Origin: Sthenelais limicola
Lineage: Eukaryota > Annelida > Polychaeta > Phyllodocida > Sigalionidae
DNA length: 64,000 nucleotides
Assembly (NCBI GenBank): GCA_942159475.1
Contig: OW804094.1
Location: 46,372,966 to 46,436,965, forward strand
Direction: 5' to 3'
Position numbers and translations under genes: made by a program. Below the pieces are notes generated by a model. That model searched no databases, was not told the origin of the DNA, and saw only the letters and a list, made by a program, of their open reading frames with translations. Shown here piece by piece: positions 44,736 to 54,600 of this stretch (position 1 is the stretch's first letter; each line of letters opens with the position of its first letter).

Positions 44736-44935
44736 AAAGTGGGGTCTCCACTGGCTGCGGTAAGCGTTTTAATGGTGTTGCGATTGTTCTGTAAGTGGAG
44801 CTAGAGGAGTGACGAGGCCCTTCCTATGTATATGGTTCACTGGCCACCTCACCACTCCTCTCCACCTATAGAACCATATCACAACATTGCAAGGCTTACA
44901 GCAGAACTTACTGCAGCCAGTAGAAACCCCCCTTT
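44736..44935. mobile_element. ~200-bp foldback MITE
   Basis: The left end AAAGTGGGGTCTCCACTGGC and right end (reverse complement AAAGGGGGGTTTCTACTGGC) match over ~30 bp. The similarity continues through nearly the whole length (GGAGCTAGAGGAGTGACGAGG against GGAGAGGAGTGGTGAGG), so the element folds into one long hairpin centred near 44835. No ORF. Class unknown. Confidence 0.8.
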
Positions 44936-45620
44936 AGACGCTTTTATTATCATTAAATAAGTACAATGGCTCACGCCCGAGCATTAAAGCTGAACAAGGA
45001 CTACGCGGTTGGAGTGTTGTGATTATAGCCTATGTTCTTTCCAATGAGTCGTCGAGTTCTCTGTAGAATCGCCTCCGGATATCTTCCGGGCTTAAACACT
45101 ACCGATATTCATATAAAGTGATCGTATAGGTTACTTCTGCGAGATTATATTATCAATATATTATGAATATAATAAGGATAGTGGGGGAAAGAACTAATCT
45201 CCAGAGTTAAAGGCAAAGGGAGGAAAATATTCTATGTTTTAACATCGCTCCGAGTTAAAGAAGAACATCAAGAAAGTACATCTGCAATTCCAGTTTTATT
45301 CCTGCTATCCTTGCTGAGGCAGAGAGGTTTGTCTCCAACCTGACCATACAAAAGCTCTGTTGGAACCTTATTAAATCATGAACATATACATCAAGGTATT
45401 TGTACATAAATGAGGAATATATACATAAATGATATGAAATAACAAATACAAACTCCATCATTAATTAGAGTAATGTTTAACATGATGTATGGTAGAAGTA
45501 ATATGCATGAATATTTACTCAATATTAAGGAATAATTAGATCACTATAATAATTCTGGAACATCAGCTGCTCTGCACATGAAGACACCAAGTGGCCACCA
45601 GGAGAACTGCATGGATACCT
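44936..45620. other. Intergenic, no gene seen
   Basis: AT-rich with no supported gene. Confidence 0.4.
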
Positions 45621-45690
45621 CGGAGAATGCCGGAGAAGTCCGGAGAATGCCGGAGAATGCCGGAGAATGCCGGAGAATCCTGGAGACAAT
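45621..45690 (+). repeat. 10-bp tandem repeat CGGAGAATGC
   Basis: Seven decamer units in register, four of them perfect CGGAGAATGC and the others with one to four changes. It is followed by related GGAGATTCCTGGAGG sequence to about 45718. Within a 237-base open frame this reads as PENAGE-like repeats, but nothing supports it being a gene. Confidence 0.95.
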
Positions 45691-45699
45691 TCCGGAGAT

Positions 45700-48240
45700 T
45701 CCTGGAGGTTTCCTGGAGCTTCATAGAGTCATCACAAATACTTCACATGATCGTTACACTCCCCCCCAACCAAGGGAAATAAAATTTTGCAAGGAGGCAG
45801 AACATATTCCATGAGTTGCGAAATTTTATGCATATAAATAACATCTTCATCCAATAACGATCCAACAATAACAGTAATAGCTCCTAAATGAAGCTGTGTT
45901 AAGGATGTCTCCTTGGAGTGAGAGTTGTAAAAATCTCAGAAATATGCTGCATAGGCAGCCGTCCATCTCCTGATTCTTCGTCAGTTGAAGCATTAGATTT
46001 TCGATATGCTCCTTGTTCCAATTAATCCTGATTCTTATAATTCTCCATTAATCCTGTCCCTTCATAAACTGCTTGGTTCTCCTATCACAAACTTCCTCCA
46101 CGTCTATTTTTCTTCCTTCTTCCATTATACCCTCTAGTTCTTAGCACATGGAGACATTGCCTGACAGATCCAGATCCAGAGGCCAGGTGTATAGCAGCAA
46201 TGGGACTCTGCTTCCCATGATTTCATCTAGAATTCATCCAGGGATAAATTTATTTTGTTCGAAAACAAACATCTTATGCCCTGGAACTGGGGGACTTCGA
46301 TCCTGATACCCATCAAATAACCGCTCCACATGGTGCATGGAAGCACACTTTAATCCATCATCATCATTCCTTCATGAATCAGGCCTTCCAAGTTTGTCCA
46401 CATTCTGTGTGATAGGAGTCCAAGTTTTCCTCCTCCGACTTACTAGTCTGTATCCTAGTAAATGATTGACCCACTAGGGCATTGAGATACATACCATTCC
46501 ATCATTCATTCACATCTCAATTATTCCATCATTCATTTACATCTCAATATGTTCATATTTTGTGTGGCAGGGACCCAAGTATTGTCCTGCAAGGTCTTAG
46601 TATCTGGCTTCCTCATGCATGCGAAACAAGAATTGGTCTTAAATTTCTTGATAGTTTGTTCCCTACTGGAGAGAAGGGCATCATTCACAGTGATTTTCCC
46701 CAGTGCAGTCAACAATTCTATAACTGCCTGAGTCACAAACAAAATCAACACCATCGGTATCGTGAACAAAAACAAACCAACTCTCAGGGTGGTATCATTT
46801 CACAGGTCCCAATATCCAAGCTTTTCCCAAGGCAGAAAAAGTCCTGATCTTCCATTTAGTATCCTATGCAACAATTGGAATAAGATCCCAGTACATATAG
46901 AATCCTGGAATCTCCAATGTTAATATCACTGTTAGGCCTGGGCCTGGTATATATACCTTCACGTAATGACTACACTTCATAGGCACTCCCTGATTTTCTG
47001 AAAAGTATACATATTTCCAGTCTAACATCAAACCAAGATCTGCATCCTTTCCTAATTCTGGTTGCTGTCGCCGTTCCTAGTCTCTTTCCTTGACCATCAA
47101 TACGTGATTATCCCATCTGGAAAACCACACATTGATTCCAGTCCCACTCTAGGAACATACATGTTTCCTATCATCTTGATTCCATGTCCGAGTAGAAGAA
47201 CATATCCTTTCCTACTATTTCAAGGTCTGTCTTGGGTTATCCCTCCTCAGGAAAAATGTTGATCATCAAAGCAGAGTGATTCCCATTGCTCTTCTTGTTT
47301 TTCTTAGATCTTTCTTCCACATCGTCCCCCTGTTCAGAGATAAGTGGCAATTGCTCTGCCACATAGACTATGGGGGCCAAGTATTGATGTGATGTGTCAC
47401 AAAATCCGTCCTTTACATTCACATCAAGATATACCATCAGGTCTGATTTGCATATGATTCTGCACCTGCTGCAAATCACTATCTTGGATTATCCCTCCTT
47501 CAAGCATTCAGGAAAATCCTGATTGCAGACTTCTAATTGGATGGAATAGGTGGAGATTAATTTGATAGTCGCCCCAGTGCAATGTCCTGGTGTTCCATCA
47601 TTTGTTGTTTCTTCTACTTGAGAAACAATTCCATTGCACCTAATATTTAGTATTGTCTTCTCTCCAGGAGAACAATCTTTCATCCATGATGAGGTTCCTT
47701 GCCAGGCAAACACAGACTCTCCTGTTGTTTCCTCAATCCAACATCCTCAATGCTATCCTTCCTTCTGTCCTGTCCCGTTTTGTTTTGTTACAGTCCTCTT
47801 ATGAGGAATACTAACATATTATGTTAGAGACAAAAAAAAAAATCGAAATCGAAGAAATCGAAGAACAGTTAATGATTTCCTAAATCATAAATCATAACGA
47901 AAAATAATATCCTTTCATGGTTTCAAAATGGCCGTAGATCCACCATGTAATCGTATCTCCTCCCCCCATGTGTTTCACCAAGAGCTTCTTTACGTGTATC
48001 GCTAGACCCAAAGGCGGCAATGTAAATAATCAAATATAAATATTAGTTATTCATTTTTCCTTCGAATCCCAATCTTGAGGGAGCCCTACTCACCCAGTTA
48101 CTAGATCTCGTGATATTTCCTGGCAAATCTATACCTGTACCGCGCATTTTGTCTATATTTCTGGGTGTTTCATCGTCCAGTTTCAATATACCAGGGTTCG
48201 GGTAGGGCTTCAGGTAATCCACATTGGCCATTTTTTTTCA
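45700..48240 (-). mobile_element. 3' part of a decayed Gypsy-like element (pol end plus unknown ORF)
   Basis: Minus-strand coding traces run from 48231 leftwards. A pol C terminus with the typical VDYLKPYPNPG motif (48043-48231) comes first. Next are a Cys-containing piece (47489-47713), a piece with TSHQYLAPIVYVAEQ (47237-47479), a hydrophobic segment FLFTIPMVLILFVTQAVIEL (about 46715-46775) and IMGSRVPLLLYTWPLDLDLS (about 46160-46230). Stops and frame changes are frequent. The position after pol and the hydrophobic/Cys character suggest a decayed env-like third ORF, but I recognise no env motif. It may be the other end of the gag-protease piece at 62.3-64 kb. Confidence 0.5.
48043..48231 (-). 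pseudogene. Gypsy pol C-terminal fragment
   Basis: 62 codons beginning ANVDYLKPYPNPGILKLDDE. The VDYLKPY motif is the usual end of Gypsy integrases (the H/N-V-D-R-L-K-P-Y type). It is truncated upstream (to the right) at about 48232, where the plus-strand Gypsy element region begins. Confidence 0.55.
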
Positions 48241-48579
48241 TATCTGATCGGATCAGAGTCCAATAATTGATGCATTTCTCAATGACAACAGTATAATATT
48301 GGACCTTCCCCTCGACCACTCAGTGGTTTTCCAGTCCAACTGCCATGAACTCTCTTGGTCCTGGAATACCCACCTTGACAAGACTATTATGTGGAATTTT
48401 GGTAACCTATCTGTTGAAGGCAGATTTTACACATCTGTATTTCCGTAATTGCACCAAAACGGAGCAAAGAGAACCCCATGGCATAGGAATATCATAGGTA
48501 TTCATGAATGTAATACTTTAAGATTTTTTTTTCTCACAAAAAGCGAGTTCATTTGCAATTTAAAGCATGTTTTTGAGCG

Positions 48580-51093
48580 ATGGAAGAGGCTGCGAATACG
48601 CCTGAGTTGGCTCTGTTCGACAAGATTAAACGTTCCGTTGAGCGTTTGGCAGCGTTACCGCAAGCGATAGTAACGAGAGGACAGAGACGAGAGAATAGAG
48701 GCAAAATCTTGAACCAGCAGCCGAGGCAATTGGACTTTGTTGAAGACCCATACGAAGTGCCTCAGGACATGGAAAATGTCCCAAATGTGAATGCAAGATT
48801 AAACCCAGGAGCAATTCCATTACCTCCACCACCAGTTCGTCAAAATCAACAGGAGGAGGTAGTGAACAACGATATTAATGTGGACTTAATTGACGAAATT
48901 ATTAACAGAAAGGTACAGCAGTTGGCTGGAAACAATATTGGGCACGAGGAACACATAGAGGATGTGTCAGACGAGGAGGAGCAGCTCGTTGGAGATGAGC
49001 AAGACCAGCAAGAAGGAGTGGACCTTAACTTAGAGGGAGAACAGGAGCCTGAACCAGCTGTGGAAGCAGCTAATCCAGTGGAAAATCAACAGGAGGAGTT
49101 GCAGGAAAATCAGCCTCAGGTCGGTTTGAATGTTGATAATAATATTGAAAGAAATGTTGTGGAAGGAAACCAGGTTGATGAAAGGGACATAAATAATCAC
49201 AGAGAGAGAGTGTTAACCCCTAGGGTGCCAACACCTCCTTCTCCGAGGATTAACCCAGCTAATCAGATAAACCAAGCAGATCAAGCTAATCGAGGGCCTT
49301 ATTACCCATTCGAGACCCCTGGTTTAAACGACAACTTTCAAACCCCTTTACAGACCCCTGCAAAACCAACTTTGAATCAGCTTATGCAACAGACACAGAG
49401 GCCTATTCTGAAGAATTTCCCACAGGCCCCAGTGTTTAACGTGAATGGTCCAAGACCCCCTGTGATAACCCCCCATCACGTACAGCAACAAATCCCACTT
49501 AGACCTGATCCATATCAAAACTGGTGGGATATGGCGAATAGACAGGGAGGTTTGCCTTCTCCCAGGCACGTGCAGGATGATGGAAATGCTGGTATACATG
49601 AACAGTTCTATACCCCCTACCAGTATGTTCCACCACAAGGACAATATCATCAATACGGTGAAAATGTGGCACAACAAGGACAAAACTTTGTGCAGCAACA
49701 AGCACAAAATGCAGTGCCACAACAGCCTCAAAATATTGTGAATCAGCCACAGCAAAACCAAGTCCCAGATCCCAACGTTAATGTGAATCAAGCTCCCCAG
49801 CCAAGAAACATTGATCAGGGGATCCAAAGAGGACGACAAAGACAGGGTAGGGGTAGGAATACACCCCCTCACAGACAGGTGCCTAGGCAGAATTATCCTA
49901 GGAACCAGACCCCTAACAGACAGCAACAAAATTTTCAATTGCCAAACGTACAACAAGGGATGTACAGACCACCACCCCCACCCTATGGTCAACATCTCTA
50001 CGATTTGGTGGATGAAATAAAGCAGATGAGATTAGATCAGACTGCTTTTCTGGATGTGTCCCTAAGAAGGCAAGCAGAGGCTACTGGCCTCACTTCGACA
50101 GCAGCATTGTCCAAGCAATACAGAAAGCCCCCCTTGGTTTTTGACAAGCCCACAGCTATGAGACCTGTGAATGAATTCTTCGATGAATTTGAGGCATTTA
50201 CAGTGCCTATTCGCGAAGATAACCAGCTTATGGTTACCACTCTGGTCCAATACTTGTCGGGGAGGGCTAAAACCTTCTATAATCAAATAGTTGGTGTATA
50301 TGGCGACACATTGCCATATAATCGCATTAAAACTGATTTTATTGCTAAATTCAGTGAGCTTCCTTTAGCTGAGGTGTTGAGGGATTATTCCCATAGAAAG
50401 CAGGGCAGGCACGAGAAGGTGATAGATTATGACAACGATATGTTAACCTTACTCTCTAAGGCAAATGTTCCCTTACATGTACAGATCAGATTCTATGTTA
50501 CAAATCTGAGACCAGAATTGGCTGGAAGAGTGGCTTCTGAATTTCCAACCACTTTAGATCAAGCCTCAAAAATAGCAGCCAAACATGAGGGGATGATAGC
50601 CTCCGACAGAGCCCCTAGCCACATGCCTATGGAGGAAGCAATACACATGATGTATTCGAAGAAAGAAAAGAATTATACAAAGAAATACAGCAAGGATAGT
50701 GATCGTAAGAGAGAGCAATATCACAGATCTCGAGCTGATAAGTATAGAGAGGCTAGGAAAGCTCAGGAAAAGAAAGGAGAAAAGCCTCAGAAATACAGAT
50801 CAAAGCACAAGAATTATGACAGCTCTGACTACTACGATAGCAGCAGAGAGAGGTCATCCAGTCGCCACAGCAATTTTAGCAACAGAAGCTCCAGCAGGGA
50901 GAAAAGTGGTGATGAGAAAAAGTATTATAAAAAGGACAAAAAGCATTTTAGAAGCAATAGCAAAGATAAATCGGTTTCCTTCAACAAGGACAAGAAACAT
51001 AGATCTAAATCGCCAAAGGGAGGTGAAAACAAATGGAGAGATGTCACCCCCCACAGATCATCCTCCAAAGAGAGTGATGATTTAAACGAATAG
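48580..51093 (+). CDS. gag: Gag polyprotein of env-bearing Gypsy element
   Basis: 837 codons from ATG 48580 to TAG 51091. Residues 1-100 are charged, and about 100-470 are Pro/Gln/Asn-rich and presumably disordered (matrix/linker). Residues about 510-690 form a capsid-like retrotransposon gag domain (KPTAMRPVNEFFDEFEAF, LVQYLSGRAKTFYNQIVGVY, KQGRHEKVIDYDNDMLTLLS, RPELAGRVASEFPTTLDQAS). The C-terminal ~140 residues are extremely Lys/Arg/Ser-rich with RS dipeptides (RERSSSRHSNFSNRSSSREK) and contain no CCHC zinc knuckle, so RNA binding is probably done by this basic tail. The last codons hold a -1 frameshift signal. An uninterrupted 837-codon frame argues for a young copy. Confidence 0.88.
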   Translation: MEEAANTPELALFDKIKRSVERLAALPQAIVTRGQRRENRGKILNQQPRQLDFVEDPYEVPQDMENVPNVNARLNPGAIPLPPPPVRQNQQEEVVNNDINVDLIDEIINRKVQQLAGNNIGHEEHIEDVSDEEEQLVGDEQDQQEGVDLNLEGEQEPEPAVEAANPVENQQEELQENQPQVGLNVDNNIERNVVEGNQVDERDINNHRERVLTPRVPTPPSPRINPANQINQADQANRGPYYPFETPGLNDNFQTPLQTPAKPTLNQLMQQTQRPILKNFPQAPVFNVNGPRPPVITPHHVQQQIPLRPDPYQNWWDMANRQGGLPSPRHVQDDGNAGIHEQFYTPYQYVPPQGQYHQYGENVAQQGQNFVQQQAQNAVPQQPQNIVNQPQQNQVPDPNVNVNQAPQPRNIDQGIQRGRQRQGRGRNTPPHRQVPRQNYPRNQTPNRQQQNFQLPNVQQGMYRPPPPPYGQHLYDLVDEIKQMRLDQTAFLDVSLRRQAEATGLTSTAALSKQYRKPPLVFDKPTAMRPVNEFFDEFEAFTVPIREDNQLMVTTLVQYLSGRAKTFYNQIVGVYGDTLPYNRIKTDFIAKFSELPLAEVLRDYSHRKQGRHEKVIDYDNDMLTLLSKANVPLHVQIRFYVTNLRPELAGRVASEFPTTLDQASKIAAKHEGMIASDRAPSHMPMEEAIHMMYSKKEKNYTKKYSKDSDRKREQYHRSRADKYREARKAQEKKGEKPQKYRSKHKNYDSSDYYDSSRERSSSRHSNFSNRSSSREKSGDEKKYYKKDKKHFRSNSKDKSVSFNKDKKHRSKSPKGGENKWRDVTPHRSSSKESDDLNE

Positions 51094-51122
51094 GCTGTGT
51101 CTGGGAGGGCGACCGACACAGC
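51081..51122 (+). promoter_or_regulatory. -1 ribosomal frameshift signal: TTTAAAC plus stem-loop
   Basis: The gag frame reads GAT TTA AAC GAA TAG, giving the heptamer T TTA AAC at 51081-51087, one of the strongest known -1 slippery sequences. Six bases later a perfect 8-bp stem begins: GCTGTGTC (51094-51101) with GACACAGC (51115-51122), 13-nt G-rich loop. The -1 frame is closed by TGA at 51078-51080 and opens exactly at the heptamer. It then runs into the protease. Confidence 0.85.
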
Positions 51123-51665
51123 ATAAATGAAATTGTTGACGAAATAGGCAAGCCAATGGACATTCCCAAGGAACAAGAGTGTGTTTCTCCTAGTAAATCG
51201 GTAGCAGAAAAAGACAGAATATCCAGAATTAGAATAGGCAAGTTTGCTGGTACAAAGAAAAACATTATTTCTTCCACCAACACAGACAGGGACGACGACA
51301 ATTGCCAAGCGGTGCTGAAGCTGAGGAAAGCCAAACATAAAGGTGAGAAAGTTTCGGTCACTGCTCCAATTGATAAAGGTTGCATAGAAATCGAGGTAAA
51401 AGATTTGAATATGCCAGTTCTTGTTGATACAGGTGCCACTATTTCTTGTGTTAGTTCTGCATTTTTCAGGAAAATCCGAAGTAAAATACCCAATGGGAAG
51501 GTTTTACGCTGTAATATTAAAATATTTGTTGCAGATGGAGGAGCACATCATTGTTATAAGAAAATCGAGTTAAATTTCATGATAGAAGGCCAACAATTCA
51601 CTCATAGATTTATCGTTCTTCCTGCGTTAACCAGAAGCATGATACTGGGAGTTGATTTTTTATGA
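51081..51665 (+). CDS. Retroviral-type aspartic protease (start of pol frame)
   Basis: Cleaves the Gag and Gag-Pol polyproteins. The frame opens at the frameshift site; the first ATG is at 51156. The catalytic loop is PVLVDTGATISCVSS (DTG) and the flap-to-C-terminal end is HRFIVLPALTRSMILGVDFL, the usual ILG-x-D motif before the RT region. The frame stops at TGA 51663-51665, but the same frame continues open directly after it through RT to 55355, so this is one polyprotein frame with a single stop. That stop could be a disabling mutation or a readthrough site. A T TTT TTA heptamer precedes it, but a -1 shift there soon meets a stop. Confidence 0.85.
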   Translation, partial: FKRIGCVWEGDRHSINEIVDEIGKPMDIPKEQECVSPSKSVAEKDRISRIRIGKFAGTKKNIISSTNTDRDDDNCQAVLKLRKAKHKGEKVSVTAPIDKGCIEIEVKDLNMPVLVDTGATISCVSSAFFRKIRSKIPNGKVLRCNIKIFVADGGAHHCYKKIELNFMIEGQQFTHRFIVLPALTRSMILGVDFL

Positions 51666-54600
51666 AAGTTTAGAGCAAAGATTAGCTTCAAATCAGGACA
51701 AAAACAACAGGTGTTCCCTATCAGAGCTGCACGTAGGTTTGTGATAGCTCCGGGGACTGAATACACCACTGTCGCGGCAATCACTTCTTATGAAGATATG
51801 TTAAATTCAATAGGAGTGACTGAGAATTTGCAGCGACAGAGGCCAGTTTCTTTCCTTGTTAAACATGCGTTAGTTAAGCCATTTGGAGAAAATAAAGTGC
51901 CTATAACCATTTTTAATGCCTCCAAGGCAGCCACAACTATTGAGAGAGGAACAATTCTGGGTATATATACGTTGGCTCACGAGGACGAGTTTTATTCCCC
52001 CAAAGAGGTGGAAAATTTGAATGAATTGGTCGCACAATCGAGTGAAAACAATGATAAGGTAGTTGATTTTCAGATCGGCGAGGATTTGAATCCTGAACAG
52101 AAAAAGGAGCTACTAAGTCTATTGCATGATCATGAAAATTCTTTTGTCGGTAAGGATAAAAAACTAGGGTTGACTACAGAGTATGAACATGGCATTGATT
52201 TAAAACCAGATTTTAGTCCCACAATGAGACAGCCATACCGAATGAACCCAGTCATGACCAAGGTTATGGCTGGAATTCTGAAGGACCAGGTAAAGCAAAA
52301 TTTAATCGAGAAATGTGTGGATCCTGTAGAATTTAGTTCACCTTGTTTTTTGGTACAAAAGCCAATGACAACAGACGGTAAAAGAGCCTGGCGTCTTGTG
52401 ATTGACTATAGGCAAATAAATCGCTCTGTAAAGGACGAAATAAGACCTTTTCCACGCGCCGACGACACTATCGAAGCTGTGGGGCAAACACAAGGTCGAT
52501 TTTTCTCTCGCTTGGATGCATTTGCTGGTTTCCATCAGGTGGGTTTAAGGGAAGAAAATCGATTTATTACAGCATTTAATACGCCTCTAGGAGTATATAG
52601 ATATAAAGTTATGCCAATGGGACTTAAAACTTCTCCAAAAGCATTTCATTCTCTAATAGAACATGTATTGAGAGCAGTCCCAAATGCATTCTATTACGTG
52701 GATGATGTGGTGATCGCATCACCTACATGGGATTCTCACGTGCAGGATATCAAGAATGTATTCACAGCTTTTGATAAGGCAAATATCAAATTTAAAAAGG
52801 AAAAGTGTTCCTTTGGTCTCAGTAGAGTCCCCTTTTTAGGGTTCATCGTCGACAAGGATGGGATACATCCTGACCCAGCAAAACTAGACGCTTTGCGATC
52901 GTTTCCAACCCCAAAATCAGTGAAACAAGTACGTTCGTTTGCTGGGCTGGCTAACTATTATAGGGTGTTTATTCCTAATTTTAGTCAGATAATGAAGCCC
53001 CTATATATGCTGACCAAGGCAAAGGTTAAATTTGTATGGACGTCTGCGGCAGAGAGTGCTTTTAATAAAATTCGAAATGCAATTCTGGAGGATGCAGTTT
53101 TGGTATATCCAGATTATTCAAAAGAATTTATTTTAGCTTCAGATGCTTCTAACCAAAGTTTAGGGGCCTGCATTTCTCAAGCCGATATTAATGGGAATTT
53201 GAGACCAATTGCCTTTGCTGGGAGAGGGTTAACCCCAGCTGAGCAAAAATACAGTGCCACAGAAAAAGAATTGGCAGGCATCCGATTCGCCCTAGGAAAG
53301 TTTAGACATTATGTTATGTCTAAGCATTTCACGATTCTTACCGATCATGCAGCCCTTACTGCAATTAACACTAAGAAGGATCTAACTGGTAGAATGTTTA
53401 GATGGCTAGATTTCTTTGGACAGTTTGATTTTTCGGTCAAATACATCAAGGGAAAATTGAACATCATCCCAGACGTTTTATCGAGAAGGATATATGATCC
53501 AAATATACCAGCAGTCCCACATGTGGAGATGAAGAAATCAGTAACATTCAATCCCATCCAAGCCACTAAACACTATAAACAGGAGGATCCTTGCGAAAAT
53601 AACCCCATCATGCTCTACAAGAGCAGAAAAATACTTAAGACATCAGGACAGGTGCAGGAATTAGATAATGAAGATTCACAAATTCCTGAGTTTCCAGACC
53701 TTCCAGGAAAATTGCATAACGATGAGCCAGCGATAAACACTGTAGAGGAAATCCTAATTGCTCCAGTGGAAACGAGAGCTCAAAATCGTGCAAAGCAATT
53801 AGGGAATGTTGATACAAGACCCTTGACTAGCAAGCCAGATGGGATTAGTAGGGATAAAGTGTCTACCCCAGCTTGTGTATCTAAGGGAAGCAACATTCAG
53901 AAGGCTAGGAAAACAAAGGCAAGACCTGTAATCAGACCAGGAAAATACACTTCCAGGAACAGGATAAATACCCCAAATCCTGGAGATGGAATGGCGAATA
54001 AACACACGATTGAGTTGCCATTTGATAAGCTGAAATTACAGCTGGCGCAGGGGGATGATTTGTTCTGTAAACTAATGTCAGGTTACATTGAAGGAAAACA
54101 ATTGCCCAAGAATCATGAGTTGACTAGGTTAATTCTGACCACACACGATATGTTTTTCATTCAGGATAACATACTCTGCAGATTACCTAAGAGGACTAAG
54201 ATAGCTCAGATGGCAAATTCCTTTCAAGTGGTAATTCCACAGACATTACAGGCCCCCTTGATCAATTATGTACATGGTAATTCAATTAATGCACATGTTG
54301 GCTATGCAAAGACACTCTCTTTACTCCAGGCCCGATTCTTCTGGAATTCGATGGCTAGAGATACGAAAGACCATATTACATCATGCCATGAGTGTCTTCA
54401 ATCTAAAAGTGTAAAGCATCCAAATAAGCTCCCCATGAAGATCAGAGAAACGACTTTCACACCTTTTTCAACTTTGATGATAGATGCAATGGGCCCTCTA
54501 CCTAGAACACAGAGGAATAATTGTTACATCCAGGTAGTGACTGATCATTTTTCAAAGTTTTGCTTTATATGGCCGACACCAGCTATTACAGCAGAAAGGG

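Noticed and set aside
45578..45814. 78-residue frame reading PENAGE repeats
   Set aside because: Produced by a 10-bp tandem repeat; no start context, splice sites or homologous domain.
49348..49995. 215-residue open frame on the minus strand
   Set aside because: Antisense of the Gln/Pro-rich part of gag; the absence of stops follows from the sense-strand codon bias.
51645..51665. T TTT TTA heptamer before the protease stop as a second frameshift site
   Set aside because: The downstream RT lies in the same frame as protease, and a -1 shift here meets a TAG within a few codons, so frameshifting would not help expression.
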